Below are positions 47,190 to 55,380 of a stretch of 64,000 nucleotides of DNA, piece by piece (the first letter of the stretch is position 1; every line of letters begins with the position of its first letter). The translations under genes were made by a program, and so were the position numbers. This DNA is from Thermogemmata fonticola (lineage in GTDB: Bacteria; Planctomycetota; Planctomycetia; Gemmatales; Gemmataceae): NCBI RefSeq assembly GCF_013694095.1, contig NZ_JACEFB010000011.1, positions 62,001 through 126,000 on the forward strand, in the 5' to 3' direction. The notes beneath the pieces were generated by a model. That model had not been told where the DNA came from, made no database searches, and saw only the letters and a program-made list of their open reading frames with translations.

Positions 47190-48143
47190 AGGTCCAACTC
47201 CTTGTCTTCGTCCAGGGTGTCCTTGTGTTGTTAGGCTAGCGCCATTCAGGTTCTGGGTGCCCAGGCTGGGCCGAGCGGGGCCAGGAACACAAGGCCTATC
47301 TTTAGGCCAGTCGGATATCGGGCAGAGGATGGCATGAGGGTCATCAGTAGAGAGAGAGTCATCTTGTCGGCTTTAGGTTCGCTATCAGATTTCCAGGGGG
47401 TCAGACCGCCGGATAACCAGGACCCGCGGCCGCGTGGCCCCCCGGCGGTACTGGGGGTTGCACGGACCGCCGCGGCGGGTTATAGCTGAAGTACTCCGCC
47501 TGGCCCGCCGGCGGCCTTGGCATTGGCGGATGGGACTATCGTCCAGGTCCGTACTGTTCCCACCGCCCTAGGGCTTAGCCCGGAGGCATTCCCTTGACGG
47601 TGTGGAACACAACCCGGCGGATAAGATGGAAGGAAACATCGACAGGCCAGACGACAAAATGGCTCATGCGAGTGGATTGCGTGCATTGTCACCACTGGCT
47701 TCGTGGCTCGGCCCTTGACGCATGTGCCACCCCCTCCTGGGGTTTCACAGGACGCACTCCGGGCCGCGCTAAGGTCGGGATCCCGCCAAGTGTATTATCC
47801 TATCCCGCCCCTTAGGTCTTTGTCCAGAGGGAACGGAATAATTTTTTGTCAAGAGGATGAGAGAAGGCGGCGGGCGCTTTCCCGAAGAGGAGGCCTGCTC
47901 CGCCTTCACCAGTACCGCCAATCTCCTCGCTTGCTGGCCGAACAGCTTGGCCGATAACGAGTTCTGGGTTGTCCGCTAACCCTGGGATGGGTAGGGACAG
48001 ACCCTGCCGTTGGGTTTGGCTTTCGCCTGCCAACCCTTCCACTTTCGCCCTGCGAAGAAGGGGGGAGGGTACTTTCCGTCCGTCCCGGTCCTTCTCCCCA
48101 GGATGCTGGCCCAATCGGGCGGGTCGGGATGGCCCTGCGCAGC
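47190..48143 (-). other. Long structured spacer between rplL and rpoB
   Basis: 954 bp with no credible protein gene; open frames here lack protein character. The 47390-47600 part is very GC-rich and self-complementary: ACCGCCGG at 47405-47412 is the exact inverse of CCGGCGGT at 47442-47449, and CCGCCGCGGCGG at 47467-47478 is a perfect palindrome. Bacterial rplL-rpoB spacers often carry an attenuator or RNase cleavage site but are usually near 300 bp. It may hold an rpoB leader, its own promoter or an unrecognised RNA. I found no match to RNase P, tmRNA or SRP RNA core sequences. Confidence 0.5.
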
Positions 48144-48557
48144 TCATCCGGCAGGCTTGATCGTGACTTTGGCGCCTGCCTCTTCCAGCTTCTTCTTGAC
48201 TTCCTCGGCGGTCTTCTTGTCCACGTTTTCCTTGATCGCCTTGGGAGCACCTTCGACGGTGGCTTTCGCCTCGGCCAATCCTTGACCCGTGAGTTCGCGG
48301 ACCACCTTGATGATGCCCACTTTTTTGGCGGCGTCGAAGCCGGGTTCGAGGATGACGTTGAACTCCGTCGGTTCGGCAGCAGCAGCCGGTGCCGCACCGG
48401 GGGCGCCGGGAGCACCGGGGGCGGTCGGGGCCGCTACGACGACTCTCCCGCCGGCTGGCTCGATCTGATACTTTTCCTTGAGGTAATTCTTCAGTTCGAC
48501 TGCTTCGGCCAAGGTCAATTTGGCCAGCATGTCGCCGAGTTCCGCAATACTGGGCAT
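48144..48557 (-). CDS. rplL: 50S ribosomal protein L7/L12
   Basis: A 137-residue stalk protein that recruits GTPase factors to the ribosome. N-terminal dimerisation helices (LGDMLAKLTLAEAVELKNYL), an Ala/Pro/Gly hinge (residues about 40-62) and the C-terminal factor-binding domain (KVGIIKVVRELTGQGLAEAK) are all normal. The hinge is a little longer than in E. coli. It follows rplJ after 161 bp. Confidence 0.97.
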   Translation of the reverse strand: MPSIAELGDMLAKLTLAEAVELKNYLKEKYQIEPAGGRVVVAAPTAPGAPGAPGAAPAAAAEPTEFNVILEPGFDAAKKVGIIKVVRELTGQGLAEAKATVEGAPKAIKENVDKKTAEEVKKKLEEAGAKVTIKPAG

Positions 48558-48718
48558 GTTCGTCCTTCCTTTCCGTGAGTACGCCGGGTGAAGCGGCCCG
48601 GCTGAGGGTTACAGGTTGCGTAATAGCGGATGGTTTGTCAGCCACGGCACCCCTGATCCTGCGGTCATGTCGTCTCGGTGGGCAAAACTCACTGTTGGCC
48701 GAGAGCAGGTCTGGGTTA

Positions 48719-49258
48719 TCAAGCCGTGGGTGCTTGGCTCTTGGCTTTCTCTTCGATGGCTTGCAGGATGCCGGCGATGGCACTGCTGGGGCTGGTCAGG
48801 CACTGGACCAGGGCACTGCCCGGTCCCAGAATAGCCGCCAGGACTTCCCCGATGGCTTCTTCCCGCGTGGGCAAGGTTTTGGCCACTTCCAGTGTGACGG
48901 GCTGTCCATCGGCGATGACGGTCTTTTCCTTGAGGCGCTTGGGGGCCTTGGGGTCCTTGTGCAACTCCCGCAGCAGGTCATCGACGGCCCAGCCTAGCTC
49001 CTTGATGCTCTTGCCGCCCCAGACGACAAGGGTCGGTCCGGGTCCGGGATCGAGCGGGACGCCGTTTTCTTGGAACACCATGCGGGCGAAGGTGTTTTTG
49101 ACCATTCGGACCCGGATGTTCCGCTCGCGCAGTTTCTTGCGCATTTCGTAATCGCTGCCGGCATCGAGTTTGAGCGGTTCCAGGAGCACCATGTCCCGCA
49201 CGCCGTGGAACAGCTTGCGCAATTCGTTCAGTTCCAGTTGCTTGACTTTCTTGCTCAT
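48719..49258 (-). CDS. rplJ: 50S ribosomal protein L10
   Basis: A 179-residue protein that forms the base of the ribosomal stalk and binds L7/L12 dimers through its C-terminal helix (AIAGILQAIEEKAKSQ). N-terminal MSKKVKQLELNELRKLF and the RVVKNT-like RMVKNTFARMVF segment fit the family. It follows rplA by 24 bp, so the two are co-transcribed. Confidence 0.95.
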   Translation of the reverse strand: MSKKVKQLELNELRKLFHGVRDMVLLEPLKLDAGSDYEMRKKLRERNIRVRMVKNTFARMVFQENGVPLDPGPGPTLVVWGGKSIKELGWAVDDLLRELHKDPKAPKRLKEKTVIADGQPVTLEVAKTLPTREEAIGEVLAAILGPGSALVQCLTSPSSAIAGILQAIEEKAKSQAPTA

Positions 49259-49282
49259 CGGTTGTGTCCTCCCACGGCGGGA

Positions 49283-50158
49283 TTAGAGCGCCAGGCGGAT
49301 ACCGGGGGACATGGTGGCGGATAGGACAACACCCCGGATGAATTGTCCCTTCACACCTGCCGGTTTGGCTGCCCGCACATGCTCCAGGAACGTCTGAATG
49401 TTTTCCACCAGTTTTTGCTCGTCGAAGCTAAGTTTTCCCACGCCGGCGTGAATTTGGCCGGTCTTGTCTGAGCGGTATTCCACTTTGCCGGCTTTGAACT
49501 CGCGCACGACACTGGCCAGGTCCGCTGTGACGGGAACAACGGTTCCGGCTTTTGGTGTCGGCATCAAGCCGCGGGGCCCCAGAACTTTACCGAGGCGGGA
49601 CACTTGGGCCATCATGTCCTGCGTGGCGATGGCCACATCAAAGTCCAGGAAGTTTTCCTTTTGAACTTTTTCGACCAGGTCCGCCCCGCCGACGATGTCA
49701 GCGCCCGCCGCCTTGGCCTTGGCTTGATTGTCCCCTTGGCAGAAGACGGCCACCCGTACAGTCTTGCCGATGCCGTGCGGCAGGGAAACCGCCCCGCGCA
49801 CCATTTGATCCGATTGCGTGGGGTCGATGCCCAGGTTGATATGCAATTCGACGGTTTCGTCGAATTTGGCCCGCTTGAGTTTCTTCAGCTCAGCGATGGC
49901 CTGCTTGAGCGGCATAGGACCAGCTTCCCGCAGGCGGTTCTGAATGCTGCGGAGAAGGTTGCGCAGCTTTTTGCCACGGCGGGGCGCCACTCCTGGTTTC
50001 TTCTTACGGGTGGTGGCTTCGGCTCCTTCCGCGGCTGGGGCGCTCGCGGTTGCAGGGGTGGGGGAAGCGCCGGCGCCGGAGGCGGGGGGCGGGCCGCCAC
50101 TACCACTACTGGCACTACTGGCGGGGGTCGAGGTCGGTTGGGTGGTGTCGGTACTCAT
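49283..50158 (-). CDS. rplA: 50S ribosomal protein L1 with N-terminal extension
   Basis: A 291-residue L1. The last 230 residues are a normal L1 ([38 protein letters not shown]). The first 60 are an extra Ser/Thr/Pro/Ala/Gly-rich, low-complexity region followed by [13 protein letters not shown]. The usual upstream partner rplK (L11) and nusG/secE are not here: the next gene upstream is a DUF1080 protein, 196 bp away. GGAGGA lies before the ATG at 50158, which supports this start and so the extension. Confidence 0.95.
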   Translation of the reverse strand: MSTDTTQPTSTPASSASSGSGGPPPASGAGASPTPATASAPAAEGAEATTRKKKPGVAPRRGKKLRNLLRSIQNRLREAGPMPLKQAIAELKKLKRAKFDETVELHINLGIDPTQSDQMVRGAVSLPHGIGKTVRVAVFCQGDNQAKAKAAGADIVGGADLVEKVQKENFLDFDVAIATQDMMAQVSRLGKVLGPRGLMPTPKAGTVVPVTADLASVVREFKAGKVEYRSDKTGQIHAGVGKLSFDEQKLVENIQTFLEHVRAAKPAGVKGQFIRGVVLSATMSPGIRLAL

Positions 50159-50354
50159 GGGGAAAATCCTCCTGCGGGGGTCGCCGGGGGGTAGAAAATG
50201 CCGTGGGACGGCAAGACCGGCTACATCCCCTCCCGCACCTCTGCCGGTGCGGTCCTGTGGAGACAGAAATTGCTATAGCTCGGCGGCCTCTCCGGCAAGC
50301 CCCCTGCCTTCCCTGGGCTTCCTCAAACGCAGGGGGAAGGACCGGTTAGGCCGA

Positions 50355-51083
50355 TCAAGGGGAAAGTTCCTTGAGATAAATGTTGCGGAATTCCACCCGG
50401 ACGTTGTAACTCTGAAAGCCGACTTTGCCTTGGGTCCGCTTCAGGCCGGGATGGCGCTCGAATTTGCTCTTGTAGTCGTCCAGATTGGCTCGGACCAATT
50501 CCTTGCCGTTGTGTTCAACGATCACGTGCCGCCCTTGGCAGACAATGCGGACGCTATTCCATTCGCCGATTGGTTTATTGCTCGCGGGTTTGGCGGGCTG
50601 AACATCATAAATGGAACCGGTGTGCTGGTAGTCCGCGAGTTTGCCGGGCCATCCTTCGTCGTCGATCAGTTGGATTTCCATGCCGACGTAAGCAGGATCG
50701 CCTTTGTCTGGGGCGCGCAGAGCGATGCCGCTGTTGCCTCCCTTTTTCGTCCAACGGTACTCGCAGCGCAGTTCAAAGTTGGCGAAGTCCTTCTCAGTCA
50801 GGAGCCAGCCTCCGCCGCCTCCTTCGCAGACGAGGACACCGTTTTCCACCTTCCACACATCTGCTTTGCCTGTGGGTTTCCAGCCGCTCAAATCCTTGCC
50901 GTTGAACAGCGATATGAAACCTTCGGGAACAGGGGTCTGGACGGTGCCAGAAGCGGGGACTTGGACTGTGACAGGGGCTTGTCCAGCCGCGGAAGCGGGA
51001 GCGGCGATCGGCTTCCCCGCGGATTGAACCAGGTTCGCAAATAGTCCTGTGGCCAACGCCAGCAGAAGAATGCGGTTGGTCAT
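50355..51083 (-). CDS. Exported DUF1080 (3-keto-disaccharide hydrolase family) protein
   Basis: A 242-residue protein. Signal peptide MTNRILLLALATGLFANLVQ, a Pro/Val/Thr linker, then a DUF1080 beta-sandwich: FISLFNGKDLSGWKPTG, WLLTEKDFANFELRCEYRW, GNSGIALRAP, GMEIQLIDDEG, HTGSIYDV and GEWNSVRIVCQGRHVIVEHN. The family includes enzymes that cleave 3-keto-glycosides and is much expanded in planctomycetes. The ATG at 51083 has GGAGG 10 nt upstream; the longer frame to 51437 is not protein-like. Activity of this copy is inferred from the family. Confidence 0.93.
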   Translation of the reverse strand: MTNRILLLALATGLFANLVQSAGKPIAAPASAAGQAPVTVQVPASGTVQTPVPEGFISLFNGKDLSGWKPTGKADVWKVENGVLVCEGGGGGWLLTEKDFANFELRCEYRWTKKGGNSGIALRAPDKGDPAYVGMEIQLIDDEGWPGKLADYQHTGSIYDVQPAKPASNKPIGEWNSVRIVCQGRHVIVEHNGKELVRANLDDYKSKFERHPGLKRTQGKVGFQSYNVRVEFRNIYLKELSP

Positions 51084-51451
51084 GGGGCAACTTCCTCCAA
51101 AGGGGACGGCAGTGGGGGGCAATTGGGAATCCGGCGGGGGGCTGTCTTGGAATGCGTCCCCCGGTTGGGATGCGTAATCCTTTCCTGCTGCCAGGAATAC
51201 TTTAGGCCATACAATGGCCTGCGGACAGCGAGAAGGGGCCGGCCAGGGAAGGGGCAGGCGAGACTTGCTACCCCCGGACCTTCTGCTTCCAGGAATGCCT
51301 GTCGTCCCGACTTGTGAAGCTGCCGGATTAGGGAAAAGGAAGAGTGCGGGGTCGGGAGCCGCTGTGCTCAGACTCGTCGGCAGCCCCGCCTTGCCTTGGA
51401 TAGGAGGCGGTCGCGCCAGCCATACGCTCAGACTCAAGGGAGCCAGTAGTC
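51084..51451. other. Intergenic, divergent promoter region, 368 bp
   Basis: Between the DUF1080 gene (minus) and panD (plus). It should hold both promoters. No RNA gene, repeat or credible ORF was seen. Confidence 0.4.
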
Positions 51452-51832
51452 ATGCGGCGGATCATGCTCAAGTCCAAAATCCACCGAGTGACGGTGACGG
51501 AAACCAACGTAGACTACGAGGGCAGCTTGACGGTGGACAGCGATCTGCTGGAAGCCGCAGATATTCTGCCCTACGAACAGATCCACGTCTGGGATGTGAC
51601 GAACGGCCAGCGGCTGATCACCTATGCCTTGCCGGCGGAGGCGGGGAGCGGCACAGTGTGCGTCAACGGAGCTGGTGCCCATCTCATTCGTCCGGGGGAC
51701 AAGATCATCATCGCCACTTACACCGAGATGAAGAGCAAAGCCGCCCGCCGTTACCAGCCCCGGATCGTTCTGGTGGATGACCACAATCGCCTTCAGGAAA
51801 CAGAAAAGGCAGGCAAAGGCAAAGGCGGATGA
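51452..51832 (+). CDS. panD: Aspartate 1-decarboxylase
   Basis: A 126-residue pyruvoyl enzyme that makes beta-alanine from L-aspartate for pantothenate and coenzyme A. The self-cleavage site Gly-Ser lies in YEGSLTVD (Ser25); [29 protein letters not shown] and IIATYTEM are typical. The proenzyme would split into a small beta chain and a pyruvoyl-bearing alpha chain. GGAG lies 9 nt before the ATG. No other pantothenate gene is adjacent. Confidence 0.97.
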   Translation: MRRIMLKSKIHRVTVTETNVDYEGSLTVDSDLLEAADILPYEQIHVWDVTNGQRLITYALPAEAGSGTVCVNGAGAHLIRPGDKIIIATYTEMKSKAARRYQPRIVLVDDHNRLQETEKAGKGKGG

Positions 51833-51910
51833 GGAGCGGAGTTCCTACGCTGAAGCTGCTCCTGTACTGAAGCTCGATTGAGCGGAGAATGTGGCAACAG
51901 AGGGGGGGAT

Positions 51911-52405
51911 ATGAACGTCGAAGTGCCCAACTATGTGGAGCGCGGGCCGATCCACGACGTTTGGTGGATTCCTCTAAAAGTCCGCACCGATAGCCGGGGT
52001 TGGTTGGTGGAATTGTTCCGCCAGGATTTGCTCGATCCCAAGCATCATCCGGTCATGGCCTATGTGTCGATGACCCGGCCCGGTGTGACCCGCGGACCCC
52101 ACGAACACCGGGAGCAGACCGATTACTTCTGCTTCCTCGGCCCCTCGGATTTCGAGGTCTATCTGTGGGACGCCCGTAAGACCTCTCCCACGCATGGCGC
52201 CAAGGAGGTGCGGCGCGTCGGCGCTTCGGCTCCCTATGCCCTGCTCGTGCCGCCGGGAGTCGTCCATGCCTACAAAAATGTCGGCTCCGTGGAGGGGTTG
52301 GTCTTTAATGCCGCCAATCGCCTCTACGCTGGCTGGCTCCGCCAAGATCCTGTGGACGAAATCCGCCACGAACAGGACCCCCATAGCCCCTACCAGGTGG
52401 CCTGA
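51911..52405 (+). CDS. dTDP-4-dehydrorhamnose 3,5-epimerase-like cupin
   Basis: A 164-residue cupin similar to RmlC/RfbC, the epimerase of dTDP-rhamnose synthesis. DSRGWLVELFRQD, SMTRPGVTRGPHEHREQTDY (catalytic His region), LLVPPGVVHAYKNVG and NAANRLYAGWLRQD are visible. The start at 51911 has a G-rich ribosome site just upstream. No other rhamnose gene (rmlA, B, D) lies nearby, so the substrate could be another nucleotide sugar. It follows panD after 78 bp on the same strand. Confidence 0.85.
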   Translation: MNVEVPNYVERGPIHDVWWIPLKVRTDSRGWLVELFRQDLLDPKHHPVMAYVSMTRPGVTRGPHEHREQTDYFCFLGPSDFEVYLWDARKTSPTHGAKEVRRVGASAPYALLVPPGVVHAYKNVGSVEGLVFNAANRLYAGWLRQDPVDEIRHEQDPHSPYQVA

Positions 52406-52504
52406 TGGAAAAAGAGGTTATCCCTTTATGCGCCGACGTATGCGAAAAGGGTGCTAGAATTGTGTTTGGGATCTATCCGTTTTCCAGGTAAGAGGTGGTG
52501 CGAT

Positions 52505-52739
52505 ATGGCAGTCTACAATTTCACAGTCGTGATTGAACCTGATGAGCAGGGCTTTTCACGCTTATGTACCCGCTTTGCCTGGCTGTCATACGTTTGCGGA
52601 TACGATTGACGAGGCTCGCAGAAACATTCTGGAAGCCCTTGAGCTTCATCTTCAAAATCTGCTTGAGGACGGTGAGCCTATTCCGGTGGAACGCGAGCCA
52701 GTATTCATTACCCGTCTCTCCATACCGGTAGCTGTGTGA
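52505..52739 (+). pseudogene. hicB: HicB-family antitoxin with one-base frameshift
   Basis: The ATG at 52505 reads MAVYNFTVVIEPDEQGF, a normal HicB start, then leaves the family and hits a stop 17 codons later. In the next frame the protein resumes as HAYVPALPGCHTFADTIDEA and continues to the stop at 52739. The break is at a run of four T (52553-52556): removing one T would give a complete 77-residue HicB, so the 235 bp length is one base too long. HicB proteins neutralise HicA and usually repress the operon. The cause could be mutation or a sequencing error. It overlaps hicA by 4 bp. Confidence 0.85.
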
Positions 52740-52972
52740 GTATAAGTGAGAAGCTGCCGCGAATAGATTGCCAGGAGTTGATTCGGGCATTAGAGCGTGC
52801 TGGTTTCGTATGGAAACGGCAAAAGGGCAGTCACCCGCATATGTGGCGAGAGACGGATAGAAAACGTGTGACCATCCCTGTTCACAAAGGGAAGATCGTG
52901 CCGCCAGGGACTTTACGTGCCATCCTCCGTGATGCCAACATCAGTATTGAGGAGTTCCGCACACTGCTTTAG
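52736..52972 (+). CDS. hicA: HicA-family mRNA interferase toxin
   Basis: A 78-residue dsRBD-fold toxin that cleaves mRNA when free. IDCQELIRALERAGFVWKRQ, then GSHPHMW with the catalytic His33, and RVTIPVHKGKIVPPGTLRAI are typical. The start is GTG at 52736, overlapping the hicB stop by 4 bp, which couples translation. If hicB is truly broken, hicA would need silencing or an alternative antitoxin; its own sequence looks intact. Confidence 0.92.
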   Translation: MSISEKLPRIDCQELIRALERAGFVWKRQKGSHPHMWRETDRKRVTIPVHKGKIVPPGTLRAILRDANISIEEFRTLL

Positions 52973-53203
52973 CAAAGCCGCCAAACATTTTGCTTTAGCC
53001 AACTGTTTCCTTGTTTTGCCCCGTCGCAGCAATTGAGCCAGGTGGTGCTGAGACTCGCGAGTTGAAACGACATTTCTCCAACGGGGTACAGGGACTCCTC
53101 CCTCCGATGGAGTTGACTTCGGATGAGGTAGAAGTAGTGGGGGCAGTGTTCTATTATGTTCGCCCGGTTAGGGGTGCGGTTCTTGGGTGTGGAAAGGTGG
53201 GGA

Positions 53204-55114
53204 TTAGCGGTCGTGCAAGCCCAAGGCGATGCCGGCCAGACCGAAGGCGTAGACGGCCTTGGGGGACCAGCCGAGGATGGCCCGCTGTTCCTGCTGCAAG
53301 TCGCCGCTGCAGCGGGTATTGTGGCGTGCGATCCAGAAGCGCCCCCACAGATGGGCGGCACAGAGTTTATTCAGGTCCGCCGGGATGGGGTGGCTTTCCT
53401 CCGCGAGACGTTGCTGGAGATGAGGGAGTTGCCAGCGGAAGCATTCGGCGTAGGCCCATTCCCGCAGTCCTTCATCACGGATCGCACCGGCAAAGTTGCG
53501 GGCCGCTTCCGGCCGGTTGCAGGCGGCCGCCAGTTGGCAGCAGCGTAGGAGCTGGCCATCGGCAAAGCGGACATTGACTTTGCCCTTCTGGTTCGCCACC
53601 AGCGTACTGGCCGCCTCGACCCAATCGGACATTTGGGACGGGGTAGGGTAGCGGCAGGTTTCCATACCCAGCAAGAGGGCTTTCAACTGGGTTTCGACAG
53701 GACCGGGTCTGTGGGCAACAGCCAGAGCCGTGCTAGGCTCTCCTCGCAGGCACAGGTGGAGCACATGGGCCAGCCGCAGGTTTTCCGGCACAGGACCTTG
53801 CGCAGGTAAAGGGGGAAGCGGCGGGGCCTTTTCCACGGAGAGAACCTGCCCGAGCACCAGCGCGGAGGGAGAAGCCGAAGACGGGGGAGGAGCTTTGTCT
53901 TTACCTCCCGCCGGTGGAGGCGGCAGCAGTTCCCGGCTGATGCGAGCGACCAGGTCCGAGCCTTTGTTGCGCCGGTGGGCTTCCAGAGCGAGCCATGCCC
54001 GGACCTCGTTCCGCTCGGTGTCGGAAAAGAGCAACAGCGGCAGGCTTTCCAGGGCCAGCTCCACTTGGTCTTTGTCGAGGAGTTGATCAGCCAGAAGGCG
54101 GGTGTAACCGAGACGCAGATCATACTCCGCTCCCTGGAGGAGGGTCAAAGCCAGGCGTAACTCTTCGTGGACGCTCCGGGATCGTTCCCCGCGTAAGGGT
54201 CCCCCGCGGGTGGGTCCATCCGGCAGCCAGCCGAAGCGGATTTGCGCCGAGACCTGGGATTCATCTCCTCCGAAGCGTAGCGTCAGCAGGGCACACTCTG
54301 CCGCCAAAGCGTGGCGCACGCCGCAAACCGGAGCGTTCCGCAATTCATTCCGGGCTTTCTGGAGATGTTGGTGGGCTTCCTTGAACTTGTCCGTACGGTC
54401 CCAGCGCAGCGCTTCCTCGGCCAGAATCAGATGGAGCAATCCCTTCCCCAGTGCTGCTTCCGGTTCGCGGAGGTCCTGGACGCCTTCCTGCCAGTGAGTC
54501 AGGACTTGGGCCATCAGATGTTCATCTTGCTGGACTTGGCGGCGATGGAGGAAGTAGAAGACGCCTCCTGCGATGCTGCCGAGGAGCGCGAGGATCAAAC
54601 CCGCGATGAGGAGTTTTTCCCGGAGGGGTCGAGGTTCCAGTTCGACCTCGGTAACGCCAGCTTGAGCGAGGGCCTGGCCTGAGACGAGTTGCGCTTCGGA
54701 AGCATCGACGACGCCATCGAGCTTTTCCTGATTCTGCCGGGCGAGCGAAGGGAGGCGGGTGCGTGCTTGGCGCCAGTCGGCGGCCGCTTTCCCTTGAGGC
54801 TCCGGCACACGCAAGCGCTGGCGGCATTCCGGGCAGAGCACATTTTTGCCGGCCTTGCTCAGCGGTTCCTGCCACTGGTGCCCGCAGTAGTTGCAGTTCA
54901 TGGCAATACTGCTGCTTTCCGGGGCTTCAGCCGCCGGCGGATCGTCCACCAGAGCCGAGACGGCAAGCTGCTCGATTTCCTCTGCCCGCGGAGGCGCGGG
55001 GATGGTGAACACCTTGCGGCAGGAAGGATTCTTGCAGGTCGCCCGCTTGCCGGCCAACTCCTCCTTCAGTCGATAGGGATGTTGACAATGCGGACACTGA
55101 AAGTCGATGGTCAT
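53204..55114 (-). CDS. Membrane protein with two N-terminal zinc ribbons
   Basis: A 636-residue protein. The ATG at 55114 opens a zinc-ribbon-like motif (Cys7, Cys10, Cys27 and Cys32 in CPHCQHPY...CKNPSC), with a second near residues 70-100 (CNYCGHQW...CPEC). One membrane segment follows (LLIAGLILALLGSIAGGVFY, residues about 165-190). The large remainder is helical and Leu/Ala/Glu-rich with tetratricopeptide-like spacing, plus Pro-rich linkers, and has no recognised catalytic motif. Such MJ0042-like zinc-ribbon plus membrane proteins are common in planctomycetes; function unknown. The longer frame to 55330 is not protein-like. Confidence 0.8.
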   Translation of the reverse strand: MTIDFQCPHCQHPYRLKEELAGKRATCKNPSCRKVFTIPAPPRAEEIEQLAVSALVDDPPAAEAPESSSIAMNCNYCGHQWQEPLSKAGKNVLCPECRQRLRVPEPQGKAAADWRQARTRLPSLARQNQEKLDGVVDASEAQLVSGQALAQAGVTEVELEPRPLREKLLIAGLILALLGSIAGGVFYFLHRRQVQQDEHLMAQVLTHWQEGVQDLREPEAALGKGLLHLILAEEALRWDRTDKFKEAHQHLQKARNELRNAPVCGVRHALAAECALLTLRFGGDESQVSAQIRFGWLPDGPTRGGPLRGERSRSVHEELRLALTLLQGAEYDLRLGYTRLLADQLLDKDQVELALESLPLLLFSDTERNEVRAWLALEAHRRNKGSDLVARISRELLPPPPAGGKDKAPPPSSASPSALVLGQVLSVEKAPPLPPLPAQGPVPENLRLAHVLHLCLRGEPSTALAVAHRPGPVETQLKALLLGMETCRYPTPSQMSDWVEAASTLVANQKGKVNVRFADGQLLRCCQLAAACNRPEAARNFAGAIRDEGLREWAYAECFRWQLPHLQQRLAEESHPIPADLNKLCAAHLWGRFWIARHNTRCSGDLQQEQRAILGWSPKAVYAFGLAGIALGLHDR

Positions 55115-55380
55115 GGCGCACCTACCGCCCGACGGGATCCCTCGCTTCGCTTTCACCCAGCGCGGGGTGAAATCCGCCACATCGTGCTCGATTCCGATAG
55201 GGACGATCTGTGTCCCATTATCTGGCCGCATCTGTCGAGAGGCAATCGGATTGTGGAAATTCTCCCTTGCTCCGGGTCCTGGGGCTTGCACAACAACAGA
55301 AGATTTTTGCTTTGTGAATGAAGTCCACACGATCGAAGGGAGTCCTCATGAAGGAGGCACTCGGATAAGGAGGCACTCGG

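Noticed and set aside
44556-47234. Long plus-strand frames opposite rpoB
   Set aside because: Same reason: antisense shadows of rpoB.
47390-47600. Structured block considered as RNase P, tmRNA or SRP RNA
   Set aside because: Core signature sequences of these RNAs are not seen on either strand.
47812-48783. 323-codon minus-strand frame over rplL
   Set aside because: Overlaps rplL in another frame; Arg/Ser/Gly-rich shadow.
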